Shown here one piece after another: positions 9,393 through 17,749 of a stretch of 64,000 nt of DNA; within the stretch, counting starts at the first letter, position 1; each line of letters opens with the position of its first letter. Below the pieces are notes generated by a model that worked only from the letters and a program-made list of their open reading frames with translations, made no database searches and was not told where the DNA came from. The position numbers and the translations under genes were made by a program. The stretch lies in the NCBI RefSeq assembly GCF_918741285.1, contig NZ_CAKKNC010000001.1:62001-126000 (forward strand). The letters run 5' to 3'. Origin of the DNA: Sphingobium sp. CECT 9361 (lineage in GTDB: Bacteria; Pseudomonadota; Alphaproteobacteria; Sphingomonadales; Sphingomonadaceae).

Positions 9393-11203
9393 TGACCCGT
9401 GCGGACGTTCGCTTGCCGTCAGCTTCCCATTGGCGGCTGTTGCCGGCGGTTGCTATCGTCACCCTGCTGCTTTGCAGCCTGATGGTCGGCTTTGGCTGGC
9501 ACGCGATCGCCACATTCGGCTTTCGCGATCCCGACGATGCATTGCGCTATGTCGAAGTACGCGATTTTCTGAACGGACAAAACTGGTTCGACGTCAGCCA
9601 GCACCGGATCAATCCGCCCATAGGCGGGCCGATGCATTGGTCGCGGCTGGTGGACTTGCCGATTGCGGCCCTTATTCTCCTGTTCCGACCGCTTTTCGGT
9701 GCAGTGATGGCGGATCGACTGGCTATGGCCATCGTTCCATTGCTGCTGACCGGCGCGCTATGCCTCACGGTCGGGCTGGCGGTGCGCCGCCTGAGCGATA
9801 CGGTGACGGCCATTGCGGCGTCAGCGCTGATCGCTCTATCCATACCGATCGTGATCCAGTTCCTGCCAATGCGCATCGATCATCATAGCTGGCAGATTCT
9901 GATGGCCGCCGTGGCATTGTGGGCAACATTCGACACCCAACTTCGCCGGAGCGGGATCGTTACGGGTCTCGCTGCCGCGTTCTGGATGCATGTTTCCAGC
10001 GAGGGACTACCTTACGCAGTAGTGTTCGGCGGGGTATTTGCCTTGGCCTTTTTGCGCGATGCAGCGACATGGGACAGGCTGTGGACCTACGCTGTCACGC
10101 TTGCGGCGGCATCGGCCGTCTTCCTGCTGGGAACACGCGGGTGGCCCGAAGCGACCAGATTGTACTGCGATGCGATTTCGCCGGTGTACCTGCTGCCGAT
10201 GATCGCCGCCGCCATCGCCCTGCCCCTCCTGCACCGGATAATTGGCACGCAAAATTTGAGCCGGCGCGCGCTCATATCTGCGATCGCTGCCTGCGTTGGC
10301 GCGGCGGTCTATTTGAGTGTCGGGGACGTATGTCGCGGAGGACCGTTCGAGGCGCTGGACCCTATCGTCTATAAATACTGGTATCTCAACGTTGCGGAAG
10401 GACGCCCTGTCTGGGAACAGACGCCGCTGATGATAGGGATCGTCATCCTGCCACCCTTGGTAGGCATGATCGGCATGCTCATTTCGATTAGGCGAACGCA
10501 GGGCGATCAACGCTTTGCATGGCTGACGATGCTGCTGCTTTCCGGTGGAGCCTATGCCGTATCGCTGATGGTGATGCGGGCGCTTTCGGTGTCCTATCTG
10601 ATGGCGCTGCCCGGCATTGCGACGCTGATCGTACTGTTGCTCCCCAAGGCACAGAGCCTGCGCACGGCCCCAGGACGAATAATGGCGACTGTCGCCCTGT
10701 GTGGGATAACGCCACTGGGGTTGGCGGCCATTCTTGCTCTATTGGTCAGCGATAAGGATGTGACCACACAGAATGCAGAATCTTCAACTTCTTCAAGCAA
10801 AGCTGCACTCGGTTGCACGAGTAAGGCGCATCTTGTCGGTCTCGCCGCTTTGCCGCGCGGTACGATAATGGCGCCTCTAGATGTCGGGCCGAACCTGCTG
10901 GCCTTCACGCCGCATAGCGTGGTGGCGACGAGCCATCATCGCAACAATGTGGGTATTCGCGACGTCCTGCTCACATTTATGGGCAGGCCTTCGCTCGCGG
11001 AGCGTATCGTGATGCAGCACAAGGTCCGTTACCTCGTCTATTGTGAGGTCGGGGACGAGATCGATAATTATGTCGAGCGCGCCCCGCATGGCTTCATGGC
11101 CGATCTGAAAGCCGGACGGATACCCGATTGGCTGCAGCGCGTGCCGATGCCACCGAGCGAAACGATCCGTGTCTATCGCGTGGTTACGCCCGCCGCGCGT
11201 TAA
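9392..11203 (+). CDS. polytopic membrane protein, GT-C-like glycosyltransferase candidate
   Basis: 603 residues with about 11-13 hydrophobic helices. The start ATG at 9392 shares bases with the GtrA stop; the frame is open further upstream but only as a shadow of the flavoprotein. After the first helix comes FRDPDDALRY, an acidic pair in the first extracytoplasmic loop as in GT-C enzymes (STT3/ArnT/PMT class). It is followed by MHWSRLVDLP and, later, MRIDHHSWQ. The C-terminal about 150 residues form a soluble periplasmic-type domain. Function as a lipid-linked-sugar transferase is inference from topology, motif and neighbours. Confidence 0.72.
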   Translation: MTRADVRLPSASHWRLLPAVAIVTLLLCSLMVGFGWHAIATFGFRDPDDALRYVEVRDFLNGQNWFDVSQHRINPPIGGPMHWSRLVDLPIAALILLFRPLFGAVMADRLAMAIVPLLLTGALCLTVGLAVRRLSDTVTAIAASALIALSIPIVIQFLPMRIDHHSWQILMAAVALWATFDTQLRRSGIVTGLAAAFWMHVSSEGLPYAVVFGGVFALAFLRDAATWDRLWTYAVTLAAASAVFLLGTRGWPEATRLYCDAISPVYLLPMIAAAIALPLLHRIIGTQNLSRRALISAIAACVGAAVYLSVGDVCRGGPFEALDPIVYKYWYLNVAEGRPVWEQTPLMIGIVILPPLVGMIGMLISIRRTQGDQRFAWLTMLLLSGGAYAVSLMVMRALSVSYLMALPGIATLIVLLLPKAQSLRTAPGRIMATVALCGITPLGLAAILALLVSDKDVTTQNAESSTSSSKAALGCTSKAHLVGLAALPRGTIMAPLDVGPNLLAFTPHSVVATSHHRNNVGIRDVLLTFMGRPSLAERIVMQHKVRYLVYCEVGDEIDNYVERAPHGFMADLKAGRIPDWLQRVPMPPSETIRVYRVVTPAAR

Positions 11204-11703
11204 GCGGCAACGAACTTCATCGCCGCGCCATTCATGCAATAGCGCAGGCCGGTCGGCTTCGGTCCATCGTCGAACACATGACCCAGATGCCCGCCGCACC
11301 GAGCACAATGCACTTCGGTGCGGGAATAGCCGAGCATCGTGTCGGTGCTGGTCCCTATCGCCTTTGGCAGCGGTTGCCAAAAGCTGGGCCAACCCGTGCC
11401 GCTATCGAATTTGGTCTTCGACGAGAACAGTTTCTGGTCGCATCCGGCACAGATAAATGTTCCGGTGCGATGCTCCTTGTTGAGCGGACTGGTGAAAGGC
11501 CGCTCCGTCGATGCTTCGCGCAGGATAGCATATTGCTGGGGCGACAGCTTCTTTTTCCACTGCGCGGGAGTCATGCTCACGGGATATTTGGCCGCCTGCG
11601 CGCCGTCCTCTGCCCCGGGCATCATGGTCGCGGCAATCGCCACCACGGCGACACCTGCGCCTCCGAGCAAAGCACGGCGCGATAGAAGAGCGGTATCGTA
11701 CAT
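11200..11703 (-). CDS. msrB: peptide-methionine (R)-S-oxide reductase, Tat-exported
   Basis: 167 residues. The N-terminal SRRALLGGAGVAVVAIAAT resembles a twin-arginine signal, so it likely repairs oxidised methionine in the periplasm. The MsrB domain has two zinc CxxC pairs (CAGC and CARC), the GTGWPSF motif and the catalytic Cys in RYCMNG (C156); the usual form is RYCINS. The stop overlaps that of the convergent GT-C-like gene in a TTAA palindrome. Confidence 0.93.
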   Translation of the reverse strand: MYDTALLSRRALLGGAGVAVVAIAATMMPGAEDGAQAAKYPVSMTPAQWKKKLSPQQYAILREASTERPFTSPLNKEHRTGTFICAGCDQKLFSSKTKFDSGTGWPSFWQPLPKAIGTSTDTMLGYSRTEVHCARCGGHLGHVFDDGPKPTGLRYCMNGAAMKFVAA

Positions 11704-11733
11704 CGGGTTACTCCCAGAACAACATTACAGCAG

Positions 11734-12948
11734 CTACGTACGAGAACGCCTGAAGGATACATTCAGACGCGAAAAAAGTCCGCGGCGTTTTTCTCCTGCG
11801 CCGGATTTCAGTACATTGCGCCGGAACAGCCGCACGCCGATGCGGATGATGAGCGCAACCCAAAGAAGCTGCCATACGATTGCCGCCAGATGCGGGAGCA
11901 ACGCATCGGACTGCGCCGCACGCGCAATCATCGCGAAGGGTGAGCTGAAAGGGAACGCTGCAGCGATCAGCTCCGGCGCTTCTCCCATGCGATTCACGGT
12001 GTAGCTGGCGAAGAAGAAGACCAGCACCTGGCTCATGGTGATCGGCATGGAAATGGTCTGCACCTCGCGCACTGTGGAGGCTTGCGCGCCGATGCCGATG
12101 AAGAGCGACCCGAGCAAGGTATAAGCCGTCGCGAAATAGACGACACCCAGGGTCAGGAACATCGGCCAGCCCACCGCGGGCGACGGCATCGGAAAAGCGC
12201 CACCCCGCAGCAAGGCATAGCCCACGACCGCGCCGGTCGACCAGACGGCGATCCCGACGAACGACATCGCCAGCATCGCCAGCAGCTTTCCTAGAAAAAT
12301 CGCATCCACAGGGATCGCTGCGGCCAGTATTTCGATGATCTTGTTGGTCTTTTCCTCGACCATGTTCGACAGGACCATCCCGGCCAGAAACATGGTAAGC
12401 ATGAACAGCAGTACTTGCGCGGCCTGTCCGGTAAGCAGGCGTCCCTGCTGCTGCGATCCGCTGCTGTCGGCAACGATCTGGGTCGCGATGCGGGTGTCGG
12501 GCAATGCGGTTCCTGCCCGTGTTATCCCGATGAGCAGCGACAGGTCGCCCTTAAGGCTGCGCACATCGCCGCGCTTGCCCGTTAGCACGGGCCGTTCCAG
12601 CGATCCGGACAACACGGCGATGATTTTCTGATCCTTGTTCGCCAGCAAGGCGCGCGGGTCGCTGCCCGCCGGATAAGGCATAAGCTGCGCAATCGCGCGA
12701 TCGCCCAGTTGTTTGGCGAGCGATTTATGCGCGCGCTGCAACGCCTGCGTCTCTGCCGCTGCCAGAACGACGCCGACGGTGGGGCGCAGGCTATCCTCGG
12801 CAATGCGCTGGCCCATACCACCGGCCATCACCCCCACCACGACCGGGAACAATGGCCCGATCAGGAAAAAGATGAAGGCTTTGGAAAAGATCAGCGCGGT
12901 AAAGTCGCGCCGCGCGACTACGAAGGCGGCGCGCAGGACTTCCTTCAT
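11734..12948 (-). CDS. ABC-2 type transporter permease (NatB-like)
   Basis: 404 residues. One N-terminal helix (about 20-42), a large extracytoplasmic domain (about 45-175), then a cluster of five or six helices in the C-terminal half including FLAGMVLSNMVEEKTNKIIEI, the conserved permease segment that contacts the ATPase. It pairs with the ATPase encoded immediately upstream (start and stop overlap by 4 nt). Family members export sodium, drugs or lipids; the substrate is unknown. Confidence 0.88.
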   Translation of the reverse strand: MKEVLRAAFVVARRDFTALIFSKAFIFFLIGPLFPVVVGVMAGGMGQRIAEDSLRPTVGVVLAAAETQALQRAHKSLAKQLGDRAIAQLMPYPAGSDPRALLANKDQKIIAVLSGSLERPVLTGKRGDVRSLKGDLSLLIGITRAGTALPDTRIATQIVADSSGSQQQGRLLTGQAAQVLLFMLTMFLAGMVLSNMVEEKTNKIIEILAAAIPVDAIFLGKLLAMLAMSFVGIAVWSTGAVVGYALLRGGAFPMPSPAVGWPMFLTLGVVYFATAYTLLGSLFIGIGAQASTVREVQTISMPITMSQVLVFFFASYTVNRMGEAPELIAAAFPFSSPFAMIARAAQSDALLPHLAAIVWQLLWVALIIRIGVRLFRRNVLKSGAGEKRRGLFSRLNVSFRRSRT

Positions 12949-13901
12949 GCGTCTTCCCCAATGGTGTGCGGGCCCATGTCCTTGGCAGCATCCGCTCCGG
13001 CAATCGCGACGAAGGCATCGTGCAGGCCGGGGCGCTCTATCGAAAGGCTTTCGATCCCTGCGTCGCCGTCCATCAGCGCCTTCAGCAAAGGCTCTACTCC
13101 GCTATCCGGCAAATCGAAGGTCCAAATGTTGTTCTGCCTCAGCGCGTCGGCAGGGAACGCCGTTCGCCATGCTCCGTCGCTGCGCCGGGTTTCCAGTCTC
13201 ACCTGCGGACGCAGCCGACTGCGGGCGTCGCTGACCGATCCTTCGAACCGGATGCGCCCACCCGCGACGATGGCGATGCGTTCGCACAGCCTTTCGGCAT
13301 GAGCGATGACATGCGTGGAAAACAGGATCGTCACGCCATCGTCGGCCTGTGCGCGGATCAGCGCCTCCAGCTTTTCCTGATTGATCGCGTCCAGACCGGA
13401 GAATGGCTCATCCAGAACGATCAGACGCGGCCGGTGAACGATGGTACCCAGCAATTGCACCGTCTGCGCCATCCCCTTGGACAAGGCGCGGACCGGTTTG
13501 TCGGCGGCGTCGCTCAGGCCATGCCCCTCCATCAACTCCCGCCCACGCTGTCGCCCCTCACGTAAGGACAAGCCGCGCAGCGCTCCCATAAAGGCGATGG
13601 CATCGACTGCCTTCATCGACGGATACAGCCCCCGCTCCTCCGGCAGATAGCCGATAGACCGCGCCTGCTTGAGCGGTTCGCTGGCACCCAGCAAGCTGCG
13701 GCGTCCCGCATCAGGATCGATGATGCCGAGCAACATCCGCAGCAACGTCGTCTTGCCCGCGCCATTGGGGCCGAGCACGCCATAGATGGTCCCGGCGGGC
13801 ACCGCGATGTCGATACCGTCCACGGCGCAGAAATCACCGAAACGCTTGACAAGTCCATGCCCCTCGACGGCATAGGGGACAGGATCGGAAAGACCATTCA
13901 T
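12945..13901 (-). CDS. ABC transporter ATP-binding protein
   Basis: 318 residues from the ATG at 13901. An upstream in-frame ATG at 13940 would extend into the divergent queG gene and is unlikely. Walker A is GPNGAGKTTLL, the signature motif appears as ALSKGMAQTVQLL (an S-K-G-M variant of LSGGQ), Walker B is RLIVLDEPFSGLD and the H-loop is FSTHVIAHAE. A C-terminal extension of about 70 residues is typical of the NatA/DUF4162 group. It is the first gene of the two-gene exporter operon, only 23 bp from queG on the other strand. Confidence 0.92.
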   Translation of the reverse strand: MNGLSDPVPYAVEGHGLVKRFGDFCAVDGIDIAVPAGTIYGVLGPNGAGKTTLLRMLLGIIDPDAGRRSLLGASEPLKQARSIGYLPEERGLYPSMKAVDAIAFMGALRGLSLREGRQRGRELMEGHGLSDAADKPVRALSKGMAQTVQLLGTIVHRPRLIVLDEPFSGLDAINQEKLEALIRAQADDGVTILFSTHVIAHAERLCERIAIVAGGRIRFEGSVSDARSRLRPQVRLETRRSDGAWRTAFPADALRQNNIWTFDLPDSGVEPLLKALMDGDAGIESLSIERPGLHDAFVAIAGADAAKDMGPHTIGEDA

Positions 13902-13924
13902 CCGACCGACGATAGCCACGCTCC

Positions 13925-14983
13925 ATGACAACACAACCACTTCCTCTCGAACAGCGGGTGAAAGACGCCGCGACCGCTTTAGGCTTTGCCGCCTGCGCCA
14001 TTGCGCGCGCCGATGCTGCGCCGATGGCCGCCGAGCGACTCAATCAGTGGATTGCAGACGGATGCCATGGCGACATGCTGTGGATGGAGGAACGCGCTGC
14101 GCAACGCGGCTCCCCCCAAGGGCTATGGCCGGATGTGCAGTCGGTCATCATGCTAGGCATGAGTTACGCCCCGGCCCGCGATCCGCTGGCGCTGGAAGGG
14201 GTCGGCGACAGGGGCCGTATCTCGGTATATGCGCAGGGCCAGGATTATCACGATGTCGTGAAGAAGGCACTGAAGGCCCTTGCGCGATGGCTGGTCGATA
14301 TCGCGGATTGCCAGTTGAAGGTCTTCGTGGACACTGCACCGGTCATGGAAAAGGCACTGGCCGAAGCGGCGGGATTGGGCTGGCAGGGGAAACACAGCAA
14401 TCTCGTCAGCCAGTCGCATGGATCATGGCTGTTCCTGGGCGCGATCTATACCACGCTGGACCTCGCCCCTGACGCGCCGGGACGGGACCATTGCGGTTCC
14501 TGCACCGCATGCCAGACCGCATGCCCTACGGATGCGTTTCCTGCACCCTATCGTGTGGATGCGCGGCGCTGCATTTCTTATCTCACGATCGAGCACAAAG
14601 GGCCGATTCCGGAGGAATTCCGGCGCGCGTTGGGCAACCGCATCTATGGCTGCGACGATTGCCTTGCCGTGTGTCCGTGGAACAAGTTCGCGCAGACGGC
14701 GGCGACGCATCGCGCTTTTGTAGGGCGCGCTGAACTAGCGGCTCCCGAATTGCGCGAGTTGCTGGCGCTCGACGATGCGGGGTTTCGGGAAGTGTTCTCC
14801 GGATCCCCGATCAAGCGCATCGGGCGAAACCGGATGGTGCGCAATGCGGCGATTGCGGCGGGAAACAGCGGGGATATGACGTTGCTGCCGCTATTGGCGG
14901 AATTGCGAAACGATGCCGATCCCGTCGTGGTGGATGCCGTCGATTGGGCGGTCGGGCAGCTGCAAAACCAAAGCCACCGCTGA
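13925..14983 (+). CDS. queG: epoxyqueuosine reductase
   Basis: 352 residues. A cobalamin- and iron-sulfur-dependent enzyme making the last step of queuosine synthesis in tRNA. The N-terminal DUF1730 domain has YAPARDP and YHDVVKKAL. The ferredoxin domain carries [12 protein letters not shown] (about residues 192-203) and CDDCLAVCP (about 243-251), ligands for two 4Fe-4S clusters. The C-terminal HEAT-like tail has [16 protein letters not shown]. It is divergent from the ABC ATPase with a very short shared promoter region. Confidence 0.95.
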   Translation: MTTQPLPLEQRVKDAATALGFAACAIARADAAPMAAERLNQWIADGCHGDMLWMEERAAQRGSPQGLWPDVQSVIMLGMSYAPARDPLALEGVGDRGRISVYAQGQDYHDVVKKALKALARWLVDIADCQLKVFVDTAPVMEKALAEAAGLGWQGKHSNLVSQSHGSWLFLGAIYTTLDLAPDAPGRDHCGSCTACQTACPTDAFPAPYRVDARRCISYLTIEHKGPIPEEFRRALGNRIYGCDDCLAVCPWNKFAQTAATHRAFVGRAELAAPELRELLALDDAGFREVFSGSPIKRIGRNRMVRNAAIAAGNSGDMTLLPLLAELRNDADPVVVDAVDWAVGQLQNQSHR

Positions 14984-14996
14984 CACCGCCCTGCCG

Positions 14997-15470
14997 TCAG
15001 ACATATTCGTGCGTGACGTCCCGTTTGAAGCCGCGCAGGCGTATAGGCATACGATCGACGCAAAGCGGGGCTGCGGCGAGCCTGATCCAGCGAAGGCCGC
15101 CATTGGCGGGCGAAATCTCTACGTCCAGGGTAAAGCCCCGGCGATGTTTCAACGCATAGGCCCGGAGCCGCTCCATCGCGGCACGAGACGGTTCCCGATA
15201 TAAAGCCTTCGCTGTGGGCCGGTCGACGGAGGCGCCTCTGGGCAAACCGAAGAGATCATAGACACCCGCCGACCAGCTCAAACTGTCATCGCGAAGGTCG
15301 CAATCCCACACGCCCAGCCCATGTTCGGCCAGCCGGTCCTTGCTCAGGGAAAAATCGATAGCTGTGCCCTGGTCCCAGTCAAAATGGCAGCCAAGTTCGA
15401 ACCGCTGATTCCGTTCAAACAGTGGCCAACTGTGGATTAGTGGTGAGGGGGATATGGTTTCCATGTGCAT
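14997..15470 (-). CDS. PAS-domain protein, function unknown
   Basis: 157 residues carrying a single PAS-like fold at about 50-150. Signatures are GVWDCDLRDDSLSWSAGVYDLFGLP, shown here only in part as ending WSAGVYDLFGLP, and a C-terminal strand LRWIRLAAAP with GFKRDVT. There is no output domain, so it may act as a small sensor or partner. The start at 15470 (ATG) has AAGGG upstream; an alternative ATG lies at 15464. It converges on queG with a 13-bp gap. Confidence 0.75.
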   Translation of the reverse strand: MHMETISPSPLIHSWPLFERNQRFELGCHFDWDQGTAIDFSLSKDRLAEHGLGVWDCDLRDDSLSWSAGVYDLFGLPRGASVDRPTAKALYREPSRAAMERLRAYALKHRRGFTLDVEISPANGGLRWIRLAAAPLCVDRMPIRLRGFKRDVTHEYV

Positions 15471-15543
15471 GCTTAGCCCTTACAAGGCCTACAAACATAC
15501 TGTTTTTCCATTAAAAATATATCAACCGGTCGGGGAAGTCCGA

Positions 15544-15915
15544 CTATTTTGCACCCAGCATCCCGGCACAGGCGGTCGGATCGATGTCGTTGCCATTGGG
15601 CAGGCGGCTATCGGCATAGGTCACCACGGGCTCTTTGCCCTTGGCGCTTCCATATAGATAGGCATCGAGAACGCAGCGACCGTTTGCGAATTGCAATTTC
15701 CGCACATTCGGATCGCGAATGTCGAGGCGCGGTTGGCCGAACATCTGGATCAGCCGTTTGGCATCCATCCCCATGAGCGCGCGCGCCTTGCCATAGGCGC
15801 TCGCCATTTGACCGGCATTGTTTGCCATGGGCGGTGGCGGTGTGGAGGCAGGCACTGCGCCGCACGCAGACAATGCCAGCACCATGAGACCGGTCACGAT
15901 AATGCGTTCAGCCAT
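15544..15915 (-). CDS. small BamE/SmpA-like lipoprotein
   Basis: 123 residues from the ATG at 15915; an upstream ATG at 15936 is also in frame. The N-terminal signal has a lipobox (ALSAC, Cys at about residue 17). The mature part has LMGMDAKRLIQMFGQPRLD followed by LQFANGRCVLDAYLY, which resembles the small alpha-beta SmpA/BamE fold (G-x-x-x-x-x-v-x-x-x-x-G-x-P ... strand). An outer-membrane lipoprotein role is inferred. The start lies inside the end of the EI24 gene by 8 nt, so the two are likely co-translated. Confidence 0.7.
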   Translation of the reverse strand: MAERIIVTGLMVLALSACGAVPASTPPPPMANNAGQMASAYGKARALMGMDAKRLIQMFGQPRLDIRDPNVRKLQFANGRCVLDAYLYGSAKGKEPVVTYADSRLPNGNDIDPTACAGMLGAK

Positions 15916-16609
15916 CGGCTTTTCCTTTGCGGCCATGCAGGACGTGGACGGCCATAGCCGCGCTCCAGATCGGCGCAAGCAGGTTCGCGACGGGCACCAG
16001 GAACAGAAGCGCCGAAACGAAGCCCATCGCCATCCGCGCGGGTTTAGGAATGGGTGCAAGATCGGGATGACGCGCTTCCACCATATCGGCAAGGTCACGC
16101 CCGAGGAGATAGGCGTTGACCGCAAGCAGGAGCAGAACCGTACCCACGCCCGTCACCAGCAGCGCAATGTAGAAAGGCAGCGCGACAAGGTTCCATCCTA
16201 TCGTCCGCGCCACGGACCGTAGTGCCAGCCGCACCCCGCGTGCCGTCGACACCGGCTTTGCCCGTGCCGCAGCCAGGGGATAGCTTTCACCTTCCACCGC
16301 CTCGACGACGGCGTCGCCAAAGAGGCCAAGCACGGCAATCGCCACGGCGCGGAACAGCAGCCACGCGGTGGCCAAAGCGATCAGCGTAGCGGCGGCAGCC
16401 TCAACCACTCCGCCGCCTGCGCCGCCCCATCCCATCCATGCGAAGAATGCATGCAACGCCCACCAAAGGCCGACGCCGAAAACAGCGAACAACAGCAGCG
16501 TCAGCCCCAGCGACTTTACCAGCACGATGCGCGCGGCCGGATGGAAGATTTGCGGCAAGGCCCGCAGGGCGGCGGATACGATCATTGCCCGGTTATCGGC
16601 GTGGCGCAT
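15908..16609 (-). CDS. EI24/CysZ-like membrane protein
   Basis: 233 residues with about four to six hydrophobic helices (about 28-55, 68-98, 138-170, 200-220) and a PF07264 (EI24/CysZ) style layout, including YLLGRDLADMV near residue 170, a conserved family segment. E. coli CysZ is a sulfate channel, but sphingomonad members are uncharacterised. The start may instead be the ATG at 16585. It is followed by the overlapping lipoprotein gene and divergent from adenosine kinase. Confidence 0.82.
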   Translation of the reverse strand: MRHADNRAMIVSAALRALPQIFHPAARIVLVKSLGLTLLLFAVFGVGLWWALHAFFAWMGWGGAGGGVVEAAAATLIALATAWLLFRAVAIAVLGLFGDAVVEAVEGESYPLAAARAKPVSTARGVRLALRSVARTIGWNLVALPFYIALLVTGVGTVLLLLAVNAYLLGRDLADMVEARHPDLAPIPKPARMAMGFVSALLFLVPVANLLAPIWSAAMAVHVLHGRKGKADG

Positions 16610-16697
16610 CGCAGCGTCAATCCGTCCGCACGTTGCGCTCGCGCCGGGACTTCACTACGACGCCGGGCAACCGCTTCTTTCAGGATCAGGATATACT

Positions 16698-17699
16698 GTG
16701 ACGCAAACCCCCGCCAAATATGATGTGATCGCCATCGGCAACGCCATCGTCGACGTCATCGCGCGCGCCGACGACGCTTTCCTTGCCACCCATGCCCTCA
16801 CCAAGGGCGCGATGCAGTTGGTCGATGCCGACATGGCCGAATTGTTGTACGATGCGATGGGCGCGGCGGTGGAAATCAGCGGCGGATCGGCGGCGAATAC
16901 GCTGGCCGGCATGGCGGCGCTCGGCAAATCCTGCGCGTTCATCGGGCAGGTGCGTGACGATCAATTGGGCGATGTGTTCGCGCATGACATCCGTGCACTG
17001 GGGATCGCGTTCGACACGCCCGTTCGTACCGAAGAACCGCCGACGGCGCGCTGCCTGATCATGGTGACGCCCGACGCCCAGCGCACGATGAACACATTCC
17101 TTGGCGCGTCGCAGTTCCTGCCCGCTCAGGCGCTGGACAAGGCAAGCATTCAGGATGCGCAGATCCTGTATCTCGAAGGCTATCTGTGGGATCCTGAAGA
17201 GCCACGCGCCGCAATGCGTACCGCCATCGGCTATGCCAAGGAAGCAGGGCGCAAGGTTGCCTTCACGCTTTCGGCGGATTTCGTCATTTCCCGCCATCGC
17301 GACGATTTCATGGCGCTGATCGACGAAGGGCTCATCGACATCCTGTTTTCGAACGAAGATGAGATCGGCACGTTGACCGAATTGCCCGATTTTGAGGCCG
17401 CCGTTGCTGCGATAGCGCCAAAGGTGCCGGTGTTGGTCTGCACCCGCAGCGAAAAGGGTGCGATTGCGATCGTCGATGGCGTGCGGTCCGAAACGGCGGC
17501 AGCGCCGGTAGCGCAGATCGTCGACACTACGGGTGCAGGCGATTTGTTCGCGGCGGGATTCCTCACCGGCTATGTCGAGGGCATTTCGGTGGAAGACAGC
17601 CTGAAGCTGGGCGCACTCGCTGCGGCGGAAGTCATTTCGCATTATGGCGCACGACCGGAAGCGGACCTGAAGATTCTGCGCGCGCAGAACCTGGGATAA
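16698..17699 (+). CDS. adenosine kinase, PfkB family
   Basis: 333 residues from a GTG at 16698, chosen because the protein then begins TQTPAKYDVIAIGNAIVDV, the family N-terminus; the frame is open upstream but that part is a shadow of the EI24 gene. PfkB signature 1 appears as GGSAANTLAGMAALG (about 61-75). The C-terminal DTTGAGDLFAAGFL (about 276-289) has the catalytic Asp. It phosphorylates adenosine to AMP (purine salvage), and an alternative PfkB sugar substrate is possible. Confidence 0.88.
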   Translation: MTQTPAKYDVIAIGNAIVDVIARADDAFLATHALTKGAMQLVDADMAELLYDAMGAAVEISGGSAANTLAGMAALGKSCAFIGQVRDDQLGDVFAHDIRALGIAFDTPVRTEEPPTARCLIMVTPDAQRTMNTFLGASQFLPAQALDKASIQDAQILYLEGYLWDPEEPRAAMRTAIGYAKEAGRKVAFTLSADFVISRHRDDFMALIDEGLIDILFSNEDEIGTLTELPDFEAAVAAIAPKVPVLVCTRSEKGAIAIVDGVRSETAAAPVAQIVDTTGAGDLFAAGFLTGYVEGISVEDSLKLGALAAAEVISHYGARPEADLKILRAQNLG

Positions 17700-17706
17700 T
17701 ATTCCG

Positions 17707-17746
17707 CACCACCGTCATTCCTGCAGCGGCGGGAATGACGGTGGTG
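17707..17746. terminator. perfect 15-bp inverted repeat, probable bidirectional terminator/REP-like element
   Basis: CACCACCGTCATTCC (17707-17721) and its exact complement GGAATGACGGTGGTG (17732-17746) flank a 10-nt loop. It lies in the convergent gap between adenosine kinase and the flippase. There is no T-tract. The CGTCATTCC/GGAATGACG core resembles dispersed palindromes in sphingomonad genomes. Confidence 0.7.
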
Positions 17747-17749
17747 TGA

